DNA from: Clusia tigrina
Taxonomy: Eukaryota; Arthropoda; Insecta; Diptera; Clusiidae
Reading direction: 5' to 3'
Assembly (NCBI GenBank): GCA_920105625.2
Contig: OV050030.1
Span: 242,885,889-242,949,888 of the forward strand
Length of the DNA: 64,000 nt
The notes beneath the pieces were generated by a model that made no database searches, was not told where the DNA came from, and saw nothing but the letters and a program-made list of their open reading frames with translations. A program made the position numbers and the translations under genes. Shown one piece after another: positions 1-12,524 of the stretch; positions within the stretch are counted from its first letter, which is position 1; every line of letters starts with the position of its first letter.

Positions 1-2842
1 CTTAAATTAACAAGAGGCTCGATTACTTTATTGTTACAAAATTTCAAGGCTTTATGACGCTCCAGTAAAAAGTTACAAGCATTTGTATGTTGCAAACTTT
101 GTTAGGTATAGGATGCACCGTATAGAAGTTAGGGCCATTTTAAGTTTTATCAGTGTTTGATTTGGGACTCAAGGGTAGCATAGCTTTGAGCGATAGCTTA
201 AATTGACAAGAGGCTCGATTACTTTATTGTTACAAAATTTCAAGGCTTTATGACGCTCCAGTAAAAAGTTACAAGCATTTGTATGTTGCAAACTTTGATA
301 GGTATAGGATGCACCGTATAGAAGTTAGGGCCATTTGATGTTTTATCAGTGTTTGATTTGGGACTCGAGGGTAGCGTAGATTTGAGCGATAGCTTAAATT
401 GACAAGAAGCTCCAGTACTTTATTGTTACAAAATTTCAAGGTTTTATGACGCTCCAGTAAAAAGTTACAAGCATTTTTATGTTGCAAACTTTGATAGGTG
501 TAGGAGGTACCGTATAGAAGATAGGGCCATTTGAAGTTTTATCAGTGTTTGATTTGGGACTCAAGGGTAGCGTAGCTTTGAGCGATAGCTTAAATTGACA
601 AGAGGCTCGAGTACTTTATTGTTACAAAATTTCAAGGTTTTATGACGCTCCTGTAAAAAGTTACAAGCATTTGTATGTTGCAAACTTTGATAGGTGTAGG
701 ACGTACCGTATAGAAGTTAGGGCCATTTGAAGTTTTATCAGTGTTTGATTTGGGAATCAAGGGTAGCATAGCTTTGAGCGATAGCTTAAATTGACAAGAG
801 GCTCGATTACTTTATTGTTACAAAATTTCAAGGCTTTATGACGCTCCAGTAAAAAGTTACAAGCATTTGTATGTTGCAAACTTTGATAGGTATAGGATGC
901 ACCGTATAGAAGTTAGGGCCATTTGAGTTTTTATCAGTGTTTGATTTGGGACTCAAGGGTAGCATAGCTTTGAGCGATAGCTTAAATTGACAAGAGGCTC
1001 GATTACTTTATTGTTACAAAATTTCAAGGTTTTATGAAGCTCCAGTAAAAAGTTACAAGCATTTGTATGTTGCAAACTTTGATAGGTGTAGGACGTACCG
1101 AATAGAAGTTAGGGCCATTTGAAGTTTTATCAGTGTTTGATTTGGGACTCAAGGGTATCATAGCTTTAAGCGATATCTTAAGTTGACAAGAGGCTCGAGT
1201 ACTTTATTGTTACAAAATTTCAAGGTTTTATGACGCTCCGGTATAAAGTTACAAGCATTTGTATGTTGCAAACTTTGATAGGTGTAGGACGCACCGTATA
1301 GAAGTTAGGGCCATTTGAAGATTTATCAGTGTTTGATTTGGGACTCAAGGGTAGCATAGCTTTGAGCGATAGCTTAAATTGACAAGAGCCTCGAGTACTT
1401 TATTGTTACAAAATTTCAAGGTTTTATGACGCTCCAGTAAAAAGTTACAGGCATTTGTATGTTGCAAACTTTGATAGGTGTGGGACGTACCGTATAGAAG
1501 TTAGGGCCATTTGAAGCTTTATCAGTGTTTGATTTGGGACTCAAGGGTAGCATAGATTTGAGCGATAGCTTAAATTGACAAGAGGCTCGAGTACTTTATT
1601 GTTATAAAATTTCAAGGTTCTATGACGCTCCAGTAAAAATTTACAAGCATTTGTATGTTGCAAACTTTGATAGGTTTAGGAAGTACCGTATAGAAGTTAG
1701 GGCCATTTGAAGTTTTATCAGTGTTCGATTTGGGACTCAAGGCTAGCATAGCTTTGAGCGATAGCTTAAATTGACAAGAGGCTCGAGTACTTTATTGTTA
1801 CAAAATTTCAAGGTTTTATGACTGACCAGTAAAAAGTTACAAGCATTTGTATGTTGCAAACTTTGATAGGTGTAGGACGTACCGTATAGAAGTTAGGGCC
1901 ATATGAAGTTTTATCAGTGTTTGATTTGGGACTCAAGGGTAGCATAGCTTTGAGCGATAGCGTAAATTGACAAGAGGCTCGAATACTTTATTGTTACAAA
2001 ATTTCAAGGTTTTATGACACTCCAGTAAAAAGTTAGAATCATTTGTATGTTGCAAACTTTGATAGGTGTAGGACGTACCGTATAGAAGTTAGGGCCATTT
2101 GAAGCTTTATCAGTGTTTGATTTGGGACTCAAGGGTAGCATAGCTTTGAGAGATAGCTTAAATTGGCAAGAGGCTCGAGTACTTTATTGTTACAAAATTT
2201 CAAGGTTTTATGACGCTCCAGTAAAAAGTTACAAGCATTTTTATGCTGCAAACTTTGATAGGTGTAGGTGGTACCGTATAGAAGATAGGGCCATTTGAAG
2301 TTTTATCAGTGTTTGTTTTGGGACTCAAGGGTAGCATAGCTTTGAGCGATAGCTTAAATTAACAAGAGGCTCGATTACTTTATTGTTACAAAATTTCAAG
2401 GCTTTATGACGCTCCAGTAAAAAGTTACAAGCATTTGTATGTTGCAAACTTTGTTAGGTATAGGATGCACCGTATAGAAGTTAGGGCCATTTTAAGTTTT
2501 ATCAGTGTTTGATTTGGGACTCAAGGGTAGCATAGCTTTGAGCGATAGCTTAAATTGACAAGAGGCTCGATTACTTTATTGTTACAAAATTTCAAGGCTT
2601 TATGACGCTCCAGTAAAAAGTTACAAGCATTTGTATGTTGCAAACTTTGATAGGTATAGGATGCACCGTATAGAAGTTAGGGCCATTTGATGTTTTATCA
2701 GTGTTTGATTTGGGACTCGAGGGTAGCGTAGATTTGAGCGATAGCTTAAATTGACAAGAAGCTCCAGTACTTTATTGTTACAAAATTTCAAGGTTTTATG
2801 ACGCTCCAGTAAAAAGTTACAAGCATTTGTATGTTGCAAACT
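1..2842. repeat. Higher-order repeat, 2,352 bp (12 monomers), 1.2 copies
   Basis: Positions 1 to about 480 reappear almost unchanged at 2353 to about 2832, exactly 12 x 196 bp downstream. The match includes the rare AAATTAACAAG variant near the start, the TTTGTTAGGTATAGG variant, and the next monomers with GATGTTTTATC, GACTCGAGGGTAGCG and AGAAGCTCCAGTAC. After about 2842 the copies part: AGGAGGTACC is followed by GAAGATAGGG in the first copy, whereas the second has AGGACGTACCGTGTAG. The intervening monomers form one cycle of the period. The first cycle may extend left of the window. Confidence 0.8.
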
Positions 2843-3850
2843 TTGATAGGTGTAGGACGTACCGTGTAGAAGTTAGGGCCATTTAAAGTTTTATCAGTGT
2901 TTGATTTGGGGCTCAAGGGTATCATAGCTTTAAGCGATATCTTAAGTTGACAAGAGGCTCGAGTACTTTATTGTTACAAAATTTCAAGGTTTTATGACGC
3001 TCCGGTATAAAGTTACAAGCATTTGTATGTTGCAAACTTTGATAGGTGTAGGACTGACCGTATAGAAGTTAGGACCATTTGAAGTTTTATCAGTGTTTGA
3101 TTTGGGACTCAAGGGTAGCATAGCTTTGAGCGATAGTTTAAATTGACAAGAGGCTCAAGTACTTTATTGTTACAAAATTTCAACGTTTTATGACGCTCCA
3201 GTAAAAAGTTACAGGCATTTGTATGTTGCAAACTTTGATAGGTGTAGGACGTACCGTATAGAAGTTAGGGCCATTTGAAGTTTTATCAGTGTTTGATTTG
3301 GGACTCAAGGGTAGCATAGCTTTGAGCGATAGCGCAGATTGACAAGAGGCTCGAGTACTTTATTGTTACAAAATTTCAAGGTTTTATGACGCTCCAGTAA
3401 AAAGTTACAAGCATTTGTATGTTGCAAACTTTGATAGGTGTAGGACGTACCGTATAGAAGTTAGGGCCATTTGAAGTTTTATCAGTGTTTGATTTGGGAC
3501 TCAAGGGTAGCATAGCTTTGAGCGATAGTTTAAATTGACAAGAGGCTCAAGTACTTTATTGTTCCAAATTTCAACGTTTTATGACGCTCCAGTAAAAAGT
3601 TACAGGCATTTGTATGTTGCAAACTTTGATAGGTATAGGATGCACCGTATAGAAGTTAGGGCCATTTAAAGTTTTATCAGTGTTTGATTTGGGACTCAAG
3701 GGTAGCATAGCTTTGAGCGATAGTTTAAATTGACAAGAGGCTCAAGTACTTTATTGTTCCAAATTTCAACGTTTTATGACGCTCCAGTAAAAAGTTACAG
3801 GCATTTGTATGTTGCAAACTTTGATAGGTGTAGGACGTACCGTATAGAAG
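2843..3850. repeat. Mixed monomers with a 195-bp tandem duplication
   Basis: About five monomers link the 12-mer block to the next HOR. The first (near 2890-3080) is the GGGTATCATAGCTTTAAGCG / CTCCGGTATAAAG subtype. Two consecutive monomers starting near 3487 and 3682 share AGTTTAAATTG, GGCTCAAGTAC and the one-base-shorter TTGTTCCAAATTTCAACG, so they look like a direct 195-bp duplication. Another monomer near 16,320 has the same short TTCCAAATTTCAACG form. Confidence 0.65.
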
Positions 3851-4439
3851 TTAGGGCCATTTGAAGCTTTATCAGTGATTGATTTTGGACTCAAGGGTAG
3901 CATAGCTTTGAGCGATAGCTTAAATTGGCAAGAGGCTCGAGTACTTTATTTTTACAAAATTTCAAGGTTTTATGACGCTCCAGTAAAAAATTACAAGCAT
4001 TTGTATGTTGCAAACTTTGATAAGTGTAGGAGGTACCGTATAGAAGATAGGGCCATTTGAACTTTTATCAGTGTTTGATTTGGGACTCAAGGGTAGCATA
4101 GCTTTGAGCGATAGCTTAAATTGACAAGAGGCTCGATTACTTTATTGTTACAAAATTTCAAGGCTTTATGACGCTCCAGTAAAAAGTTACAAGCATTTGT
4201 ATGTTGCAAACTTTGATAGATATAGGATGCACCGTATAGAAGTTAGGGCCATTTAAAGTTTTATCAGTGTTTGATTTGGGACTCAAGGGTAGCATAGCTT
4301 TGAGCGATAGCTTAAATTGACAAGAGGCTCGCTTACTTTATTGTTACAAAATTTCAAGGCTTTATGACGCTCCAGTAAAAAGTTACAAGCATTTGTATGT
4401 TGCAAACTTTGATAGGTATAGGATGCACCGTATACAAGT

Positions 4440-4470
4440 TAGGGCCATTTGATGCAATTGACAAGAGGCT
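4440..4470. repeat. Truncated monomer junction, 55 bp missing (copy 1)
   Basis: After CCATTTGATG the sequence jumps to CAATTGACAAGAGG. The end of the linker and the first 40-odd bases of the next monomer (the GTTTGATTTGGGACTC start through AGCTTA) are absent, a net loss of 55 bp. The same junction is found 1,904 bp downstream at about 6,359, so it predates that duplication. Confidence 0.85.
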
Positions 4471-6344
4471 CGATTACTTTATTGTTACAAAATTTCAAGG
4501 CTTTATGACGCTCCAGTAAAAAGTTACAAGCATTTGTATGTTGCAAACTTTGATAGGTATAGGATGCACCGTATACAAGTTAGGGCCATTTGATGTTTTA
4601 TCAGTGTTTGATTTGGGAGTCAAGGGTAGCATAGATTTGTGCGATAGCTTAAATTGACAAGAGGCTCCAGTACTTTATTGTTACAAAATTTCAAGGTTTT
4701 ATGACGCTCCAGTAAAAAGTTACAAGCATTTGTATGTTGCAAACTTTGATAGGTGTAGGACGTACCGTATAGAAGTTAGGGCCATTTGAAGTTTTTCAGT
4801 GTTTGATTTGGGACTCAAGGGTATCATAGCTTTAAGCGATATCTTAAGTTGACAAGAGGCTCGAGTACTTTATTGTTACAAAATTTCAAGGTATTATGGC
4901 GCTCCGGTATAAAGTTACAAGGATTTGTATGTTGCAAACTTTGATAGGTGTAGGACGTACCGTATAGAAGTTAGGGCCATTTGAAGATTTATCAGTGTTT
5001 GATTTGGGACTCAAGGATAGCATAGCTTTGAGCGATAGCTTAAATTGACAAGAGCCTCGAGTACTTTATTGTTACAAAATTTCAAGGTTTTATGACGCTC
5101 CAGTAAAAAGTTGCAGGCATTTGTATGTTGCAAACTTTGATAGGTGTGGGACGTACCGTATAGAAGTTAGGGCCATTTGAAGTTTTATCAGTGTTTGATT
5201 TGGGACTCAAGGGTAGCAAAGCTTTGAGCGATAGCTTAAATTGACAAGAGGCTCGAGTACTTTATTGTTACAAAATTTCAACGTTTTATGACGCTCCAGT
5301 AAAAAGTTACAAGCATTTGTATGTTGCAAACTATGATAGGTGTAGGACGTACCGTATAGAAGTTAGGGCCATTTGAAGCTTTATCAGTGTTTGATTTGGG
5401 ACTCAAGGGTAGCATAGCTTTGAGCGATAGCTTAAATTGACAAGAGGCTCGAGTACTTTATTGTTATAAAATTTCAAGGTTCTATGACGCTCCAGTAAAA
5501 ATTTACAAGCATTTGTATGTTGCAAACTTTGATAGGTGTAGGAAGTACCGTATAGAAGTTAGGGCCATTTCAAGTTTTATCAGTGTTTGATTTGGGACTC
5601 AAGGGTAGCATAGCTTTGAGCGATAGCGTAAATTGACAAGAGGCTCGAGTACTTTATTGTTACAAAATTTCAAGGTTTTATGACGCTCCAGTAAAAAGTT
5701 ACAAGCATTTATATGTTGCAAACTTTGATAGGAGTAGGACGTACCGTATAGAAGTTAGGGCCATTTGAAGCTTTATCAGTGATTGATTTGGGACTCAAGG
5801 GTAGCATAGCTTTGAGCGATAGCTTAAATTGGCAAGAGGCTCGAGTACTTTATTATTACAAAATTTCAAGGTTTTATGAGGCTCCAGTAAAAAATTACAA
5901 GCATTTGTATGTTGCAAACTTTGATAAGTGTAGGAGGTACCGTATAGAAGATAGGGCCATTCGAACTTTTATCAGTGTTTGATTTGGGACTCAAGGGTAG
6001 CATAGCTTTGAGCGATAGCTTAAATTGACAAGAGGCTCGATTACTTTATTGTTACAAAATTTCAAGGCTTTATGACGCTCCAGTAAAAAGTTACAAGCAT
6101 TTGTATGTTGCAAACTTTGATAGATATAGGATGCACCGTATAGAAGTTAGGGCCATTTAAAGTTTTATCAGTGTTTGATTTGGGACTCAAGGGTAGCATA
6201 GCTTTGAGCGATAGCTTAAATTGACAAGAGGCTCGCTTACTTTATTGTTACAAAATTTCAAGGCTTTATGACGCTCCAGTAAAAAGTTACAAGCATTTGT
6301 ATGTTGCAAACTTTGATAGGTATAGGATGCACCGTATACAAGTT

Positions 6345-6375
6345 AGGGCCATTTGATGCAATTGACAAGAGGCTC
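6345..6375. repeat. Truncated monomer junction, 55 bp missing (copy 2)
   Basis: This is the identical CCATTTGATG-CAATTGACAAG fusion in the second copy of the 1,904-bp unit. It is a lineage marker for that HOR and was not seen elsewhere in the window. Confidence 0.85.
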
Positions 6376-8056
6376 GATTACTTTATTGTTACAAAATTTC
6401 AAGGCTTTATGACGCTCCAGTAAAAAGTTACAAGCATTTGTATGTTGCAAACTTTGATAGGTATAGGATGCACCGTATACAAGTTAGGGCCATTTGATGT
6501 TTTATCAGTGTTTGATTTGGGAGTCAAGGGTAGCATAGATTTGTGCGATAGCTTAAATTGACAAGAGGCTCCAGTACTTTATTGTTACAAAATTTCAAGG
6601 TTTTATGACGCTCCAGTAAAAAGTTACAAGCATTTGTATGTTGCAAACTTTGATAGGTGTAGGACGTACCGTATAGAAGTTAGGGCCATTTGAAGTTTTT
6701 CAGTGTTTGATTTGGGACTCAAGGGTATCATAGCTTTAAGCGATATCTTAAGTTGACAAGAGGCTCGAGTACTTTATTGTTACAAAATTTCAAGGTTTTA
6801 TGACGCTCCGGTATAAAGTTACAAGGATTTGTATGTTGCAAACTTTGATAGGTGTAGGACGTACCGTATAGAAGTTAGGGCCATTTGAAGATTTATCAGT
6901 GTTTGATTTGGGACTCAAGGATAGCATAGCTTTGAGCGATAGCTTAAATTGACAAGAGCCTCGAGTACTTTATTGTTACAAAATTTCAAGGTTTTATGAC
7001 GCTCCAGTAAAAAGTTGCAGGCATTTGTATGTTGCAAACTTTGATAGGTGTGGGACGTACCGTATAGAAGTTAGGGCCATTTGAAGTTTTATCAGTGTTT
7101 GATTTGGGACTCAAGGGTAGCAAAGCTTTGAGCGATAGCTTAAATTGACAAGAGGCTCGAGTACTTTATTGTTACAAAATTTCAACGTTTTATGACGCTC
7201 CAGTAAAAAGTTACAAGCATTTGTATGTTGCAAACTATGATAGGTGTAGGACGTACCGTATAGAAGTTAGGGCCATTTGAAGCTTTATAAGTGTTTGATT
7301 TGGGACTCAAGGGTAGCATAGCTTTGAGCGATAGCTTAAATTGACAAGAGGCTCGAGTACTTTATTGTTATAAAATTTCAAGGTTCTATGACGCTCCAGT
7401 AAAAATTTACAAGCATTTGTATGTTGCAAACTTTGATAGGTGTAGGAAGTACCGTATAGAAGTTAGGGCCATTTCAAGTTTTATCAGTGTTTGATTTGGG
7501 ACTCAAGGGTAGCATAGCTTTGAGCGATAGCGTAAATTGACAAGAGGCTCGAGTACTTTATTGTTACAAAATTTCAAGGTTTTATGACGCTCCAGTAAAA
7601 AGTTACAAGCATTTATATGTTGCAAACTTTGATAGGAGTAGGACGTACCGTATAGAAGTTAGGGCCATTTGAAGCTTTATCAGTGATTGATTTGGGACTC
7701 AAGGGTAGCATAGCTTTGAGCGATAGCTTAAATTGGCAAGAGGCTCGAGTACTTTATTATTACAAAATTTCAAGGTTTTATGAGGCTCCAGTAAAAAATT
7801 ACAAGCATTTGTATGTTGCAAACTTTGATAAGTGTAGGAGGTACCGTATAGAAGATAGGGCCATTCGAACTTTTATCAGTGTTTGATTTGGGACTCAAGG
7901 GTAGCATAGCTTTGAGCGATAGCTTAAATTGACAAGAGGCTCGATTACTTTATTGTTACAAAATTTCAAGGCTTTATGACGCTCCAGTAAAAAGTTACAA
8001 GCATTTGTATGTTGCAAACTTTGATAGGTGTAGGATGCACCGTATAGAAGATAGGG

Positions 8057-11000
8057 CCATTTGAACTTTTATCAGTGTTTGATTTGGGACTCAAGGGTAG
8101 CATAGCTTTGAGCGATAGCTTAAATTGACAAGAGGCTCGATTACTTTATTGTTACAAAATTTCAAGGTTTTATGACGCTCCAGTAAAAAGTTACAAGCAT
8201 TTGTATGTTGCAAACTTTGATAGGTATAGGATGCACCGTATAGAAGTTAGGGCCATTTGATGTTTTATCAGTGTTTGATTTGGGACTCAAGGGTAGCATA
8301 GATTTGAGCGATAGCTTAAATTGACAAGAGGCTCCAGTACTTTATTGTTATAAAATTTCAAGGTTTTATGACGCTCCAGTAAAAAGTTACAAGCATTTGT
8401 ATGTTGCAAACTTTGATAGGTGTAGGACGTACCGTATAGAAGTTAGGGCCATTTGAAGTTTTATCAGTGTTTGATTTGGGACTCAAGGGTATCATAGCTT
8501 TAAGCGATATCTTAAGTTGACAAGAGGCTCGAGTACTTTATTGTTACAAAATTTCAAGGTTTTATGACGCTCCGGTATAAAGTTACAAGGATTTGTATGT
8601 TGCAAACTTTGATAGGTGTAGGACGTACCGTATAGAAGTTAGGGCCATTTGAAGATTTATCAGTGTTTGATTTGGGACTCAAGGATAGCATAGCTTTGAG
8701 CGATAGCTTAAATTGACAAGAGCCTCGAGTACTTTATTGTTACAAAATTTCAAGGTTTTATGACGCTCCAGTAAAAAGTTGCAGGCATTTGTATGTTGCA
8801 AATTTTGATAGGTGTGGGACGTACCGTATAGAAGTTAGGGCCATTTGAAGTTTTATCAGTGTTTGATTTGGGACTCAAGGGTAGCAAAGCTTTGAGCGAT
8901 AGCTTAAATTGACAAGAGGCTCGAGTACTTTATTGTTACAAAATTTCAAGGTTGTATGACGCTCCAGTAAACAGTTACGAGCATTTGTATGTTGCAAACT
9001 GTGATAGGTGTAGGACGTACCGTATAGAAGTTAAGGCCATTTGAAGTTTTATCAGTGTTTGATTTGGGACTCAAGGGTAGCATAGCTTTGAGCGAAAGCG
9101 TAAATTGACAAGAGGCTCGAGTACTTTATTGTTACAAAATTTCAAGGTTTTATGACGCTCCAGTAAAAAGTTACAAGCATTTGTATGTTGCAAACTTTGA
9201 TAGGTGTAGGACGTACCGTATAGAAGTTAGGGCCATTTGAAGCTTTATCAGTGTTTGATTGGGACTCAAGGGTAGCATAGCTTTGAGCGATAGCTTAAAT
9301 TGACAAGAGGCTCGAGTACTTTGTTATAAAATTTCAAGGTTCTATGACGCTCCAGTAAAAATTTACAAGCATTTGTATGTTGCAAACTTTGATAGGTGTA
9401 GGAAGCACCGTATAGAAGTTAGGGCCATTTGAAGTTTTATCAGTGTTCGATTTGGGACTCAAGGCTAGCATAGCTTTGAGCGATAGCTTAAATTGACAAG
9501 AGGCTCGAGTACTTTATTGTTACAAAATTTCAAGGTTTTATGAAGGTCCAGTAAAAAGTTACAAGCATTTGTATGTTGCAAACTTTGATAGGTGTAGGAC
9601 GTACCGTATAGAAGTTAGGGCCATTTCAAGTTTTATCAGTTTTTGATTTGGAACTCAAGGGTAGCATAGCTTTGAGCGATAGCGTAAATTGACAAGAGGC
9701 TCGAGTACTTTATTGTTACAAAATTTCAAGGTTTTATGACGCTCCAGTAAAAAGTTACAAGCATTTGTATGTTGCAAACTTTGATAGGAGTAGGACGTAC
9801 CGTATAGAAAATAGGGCCATTTGTAGCTTTATCAGTGATTGATTTGGGACTCAAGGGTAGCATAGCTTTGAGCGATAGCTTAAATTGGCAAGAGGCTCGA
9901 GTACTTTATTGTTACAAAATTTCAAGGCTTTATGACGCTCCAGTAAAAAGTTACAAGCATTTGTATGTTGCAAACTTTGATAAGTGTAGGAGGTACCGTA
10001 TAGAAAATAGGGCCATTTGAACTTTTATCAGTGTTTGATTTGGGACTCAAGGGTAGCATAGCTTTGAGCGATAGCTTAAATTGACAAGAGGCTCGATTAC
10101 TTTATTGTTACAAAATTTCAAGGTTTTATGACGCTCCAGTAAAAAGTTACAAGCATTTGTATGTTGCAAACTTTGATAGGTATAGGATGCACCGTATAGA
10201 AGTTAGGGCCATTTGATGTTTTATCAGTGTTTGATTTGGGACTCAAGGGTAGCATAGATTTGAGCGATAGCTTAAATTGACAAGAGGCTCCAGTAATTTA
10301 TTGTTATAAAATTTCAAGGTTTTATGACGCTCCAGTAAAAAGTTACAAGCATTTGTATGTTGCAAACTTTGATAGGTGTAGGACGTACCGTATAGAAGTT
10401 AGGGCCATTTGAAGTTTTATCAGTGTTTGATTTGGGACTCAAGGGTATCATAGCTTTAAGCGATATCTTAAGTTGACAAGAGGCTCGAGTACTTTATTGT
10501 TACAAAATTTCAAGGTTTTATGACGCTCCGGTATAAAGTTACAAGGATTTGTATGTTGCAAACTTTGATAGGTGTAGGACGTACCGTATAGAAGTTAGGG
10601 CCATTTGAAGATTTATCAGTGTTTGATTTGGGACTCAAGGATAGCATAGCTTTGAGCGATAGCTTAAATTGACAAGAGCCTCGAGTACTTTATTGTTACA
10701 AAATTTCAAGGTTTTATGACGCTCCAGTAAAAAGTTGCAGGCATTTGTATGTTGCAAATTTTGATAGGTGTGGGACGTACCGTATAGAAGTTAGGGCCAT
10801 TTGAAGTTTTATCAGTGTTTGATTTGGGACTCAAGGGTAGCAAAGCTTTGAGCGATAGCTTAAATTGACAAGAGGCTCGAGTACTTTATTGTTACAAAAT
10901 TTCAAGGTTTTATGACGCTCCAGTAAACAGTTACGAGCATTTGTATGTTGCAAACTGTGATAGGTGTAGGACGTACCGTATAGAAGTTAAGGCCATTTGA

Positions 11001-12133
11001 AGTTTTATCAGTGTTTGATTTGGGACTCAAGGGTAGCATAGCTTTGAGCGAAAGCGTAAATTGACAAGAGGCTCGAGTACTTTATTGTTACAAAATTTCA
11101 AGGTTTTATGACGCTCCAGTAAAAAGTTACAAGCATTTGTATGTTGCAAACTTTGATAGGTGTAGGACGTACCGTATAGAAGTTAGGGCCATTTGAAGCT
11201 TTATCAGTGTTTGATTGGGACTCAAGGGTAGCATAGCTTTGAGCGATAGCTTAAATTGACAAGAGGCTCGAGTACTTTGTTATAAAATTTCAAGGTTCTA
11301 TGACGCTCCAGTAAAAATTTACAAGCATTTGTATGTTGCAAACTTTGATAGGTGTAGGAAGCACCGTATAGAAGTTAGGGCCATTTGAAGTTTTATCAGT
11401 GTTCGATTTGGGACTCAAGGCTAGCATAGCTTTGAGCGATAGCTTAAATTGACAAGAGGCTCGAGTACTTTATTGTTACAAAATTTCAAGGTTTTATGAA
11501 GGTCCAGTAAAAAGTTACAAGCATTTGTATGTTGCAAACTTTGATAGGTGTAGGACGTACCGTATAGAAGTTAGGGCCATTTCAAGTTTTATCAGTGTTT
11601 GATTTGGAACTCAAGGGTAGCATAGCTTTGAGCGATAGCGTAAATTGACAAGAGGCTCGAGTACTTTATTGTTACAAAATTTCAAGGTTTTATGACGCTC
11701 CAGTAAAAAGTTACAAGCATTTGTATGTTGCAAACTTTGATAGGAGTAGGACGTACCGTATAGAAAATAGGGCCATTTGTAGCTTTATCAGTGATTGATT
11801 TGGGACTCAAGGGTAGCATAGCTTTGAGCGATAGCTTAAATTGGCAAGAGGCTCGAGTACTTTATTGTTACAAAATTTCAAGGTTTTATGACGCTCCAGT
11901 AAAAAATTACAAGCATTTGTATGTTGCAAACTTTGATAAGTGTAGGAGGTACCGTATAGAAAATAGGGCCATTTGAACTTTTATCAGTGTTTGATTTGGG
12001 ACTCAAGGGTAGCATAGCTTTGAGCGATAGCTTAAATTGACAAGAGGCTCGATTACTTTATTGTTACAAAATTTCAAGGCTTTATGACGCTCCAGTAAAA
12101 AGTTACAAGCATATGTATGTTGCAAACTTTGAT
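8057..12133. repeat. Higher-order repeat, 1,956 bp, about 2.1 copies
   Basis: The segment that begins with CCATTTGAACTTTTATC near 8,057 repeats at about 10,013 and again near 11,969. Marker monomers keep the 1,956-bp spacing: TTTGATTGGGACTC (one base short) with GAGTACTTTGTTATAAAA (three bases short) at about 9,256-9,320 and 11,212-11,276, and the CTAGCATAGC monomer preceded by GTGTTCGATTTGG at about 9,445 and 11,401. Ten monomers minus 4 bp gives 1,956. A few substitutions separate the copies, for example GGCTTTATGAC with AAAAAGTTAC near 9,930 against GGTTTTATGAC with AAAAAATTAC near 11,885. Confidence 0.85.
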
Positions 12134-12524
12134 AGGAGTAGGACGTACCGTATAGAAAATAGGGCCATTTGTAGCTTTATCAGTGATTGATTTGGGACTC
12201 AAGGGTAGCATAGCTTTGAGCGATAGCTTAAATTGGCAAGAGGCTCGAGTACTTTATTGTTACAAAATTTCAAGGTTTTATGACGCTCCAGTAAAAAATT
12301 ACAAGCATTTGTATGTTGCAAACTTTGATAAGTGTAGGAGGTACCGTATAGAAAATAGGGCCATTTGAACTTTTATCAGTGTTTGATTTGGGACTCAAGG
12401 GTAGCATAGCTTTGAGCGATAGCTTAAATTGACAAGAGGCTCGATTACTTTATTGTTACAAAATTTCAAGGCTTTATGACGCTCCAGTAAAAAGTTACAA
12501 GCATTTGTATGTTGCAAACTTTGA
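11741..12524. repeat. Tandem duplication of a 392-bp dimer
   Basis: TAGGAGTAGGACGTACC followed by GAAAATAGGG and the TGTAGCTTTATC linker occurs at 11,741 and again at 12,133, exactly two monomers apart. The two 392-bp copies differ at one position I could find: AGCATATGTATG near 12,110 against AGCATTTGTATG near 12,502. The same dimer variants occur once near 9,785, so this is a local two-monomer expansion at the end of the 1,956-bp HOR. Confidence 0.85.

Larger units (their letters stand above)
3850..8025. repeat. Higher-order repeat, 1,904 bp, about 2.2 copies
   Basis: Diagnostic variants recur at an offset of 1,904 bp: the AGTGATTGATTT monomer at 3,873, 5,777 and 7,681; the fusion TTTGATGCAATTGACAAG at about 4,450 and 6,354; and the CTCCGGTATAAAG monomer near 4,907 and 6,811. 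The length equals ten monomers minus 56 bp: 55 bp lost in the truncated monomer at about 4,455 and 6,359, and one base lost in GAAGTTTTTCAGTG. The two full copies differ at very few positions, such as GGTATTATGGCGC against GGTTTTATGACGC, and TTTATCAG against TTTATAAG. Similarity fades left of about 3,850 and right of about 8,025. Confidence 0.85.
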
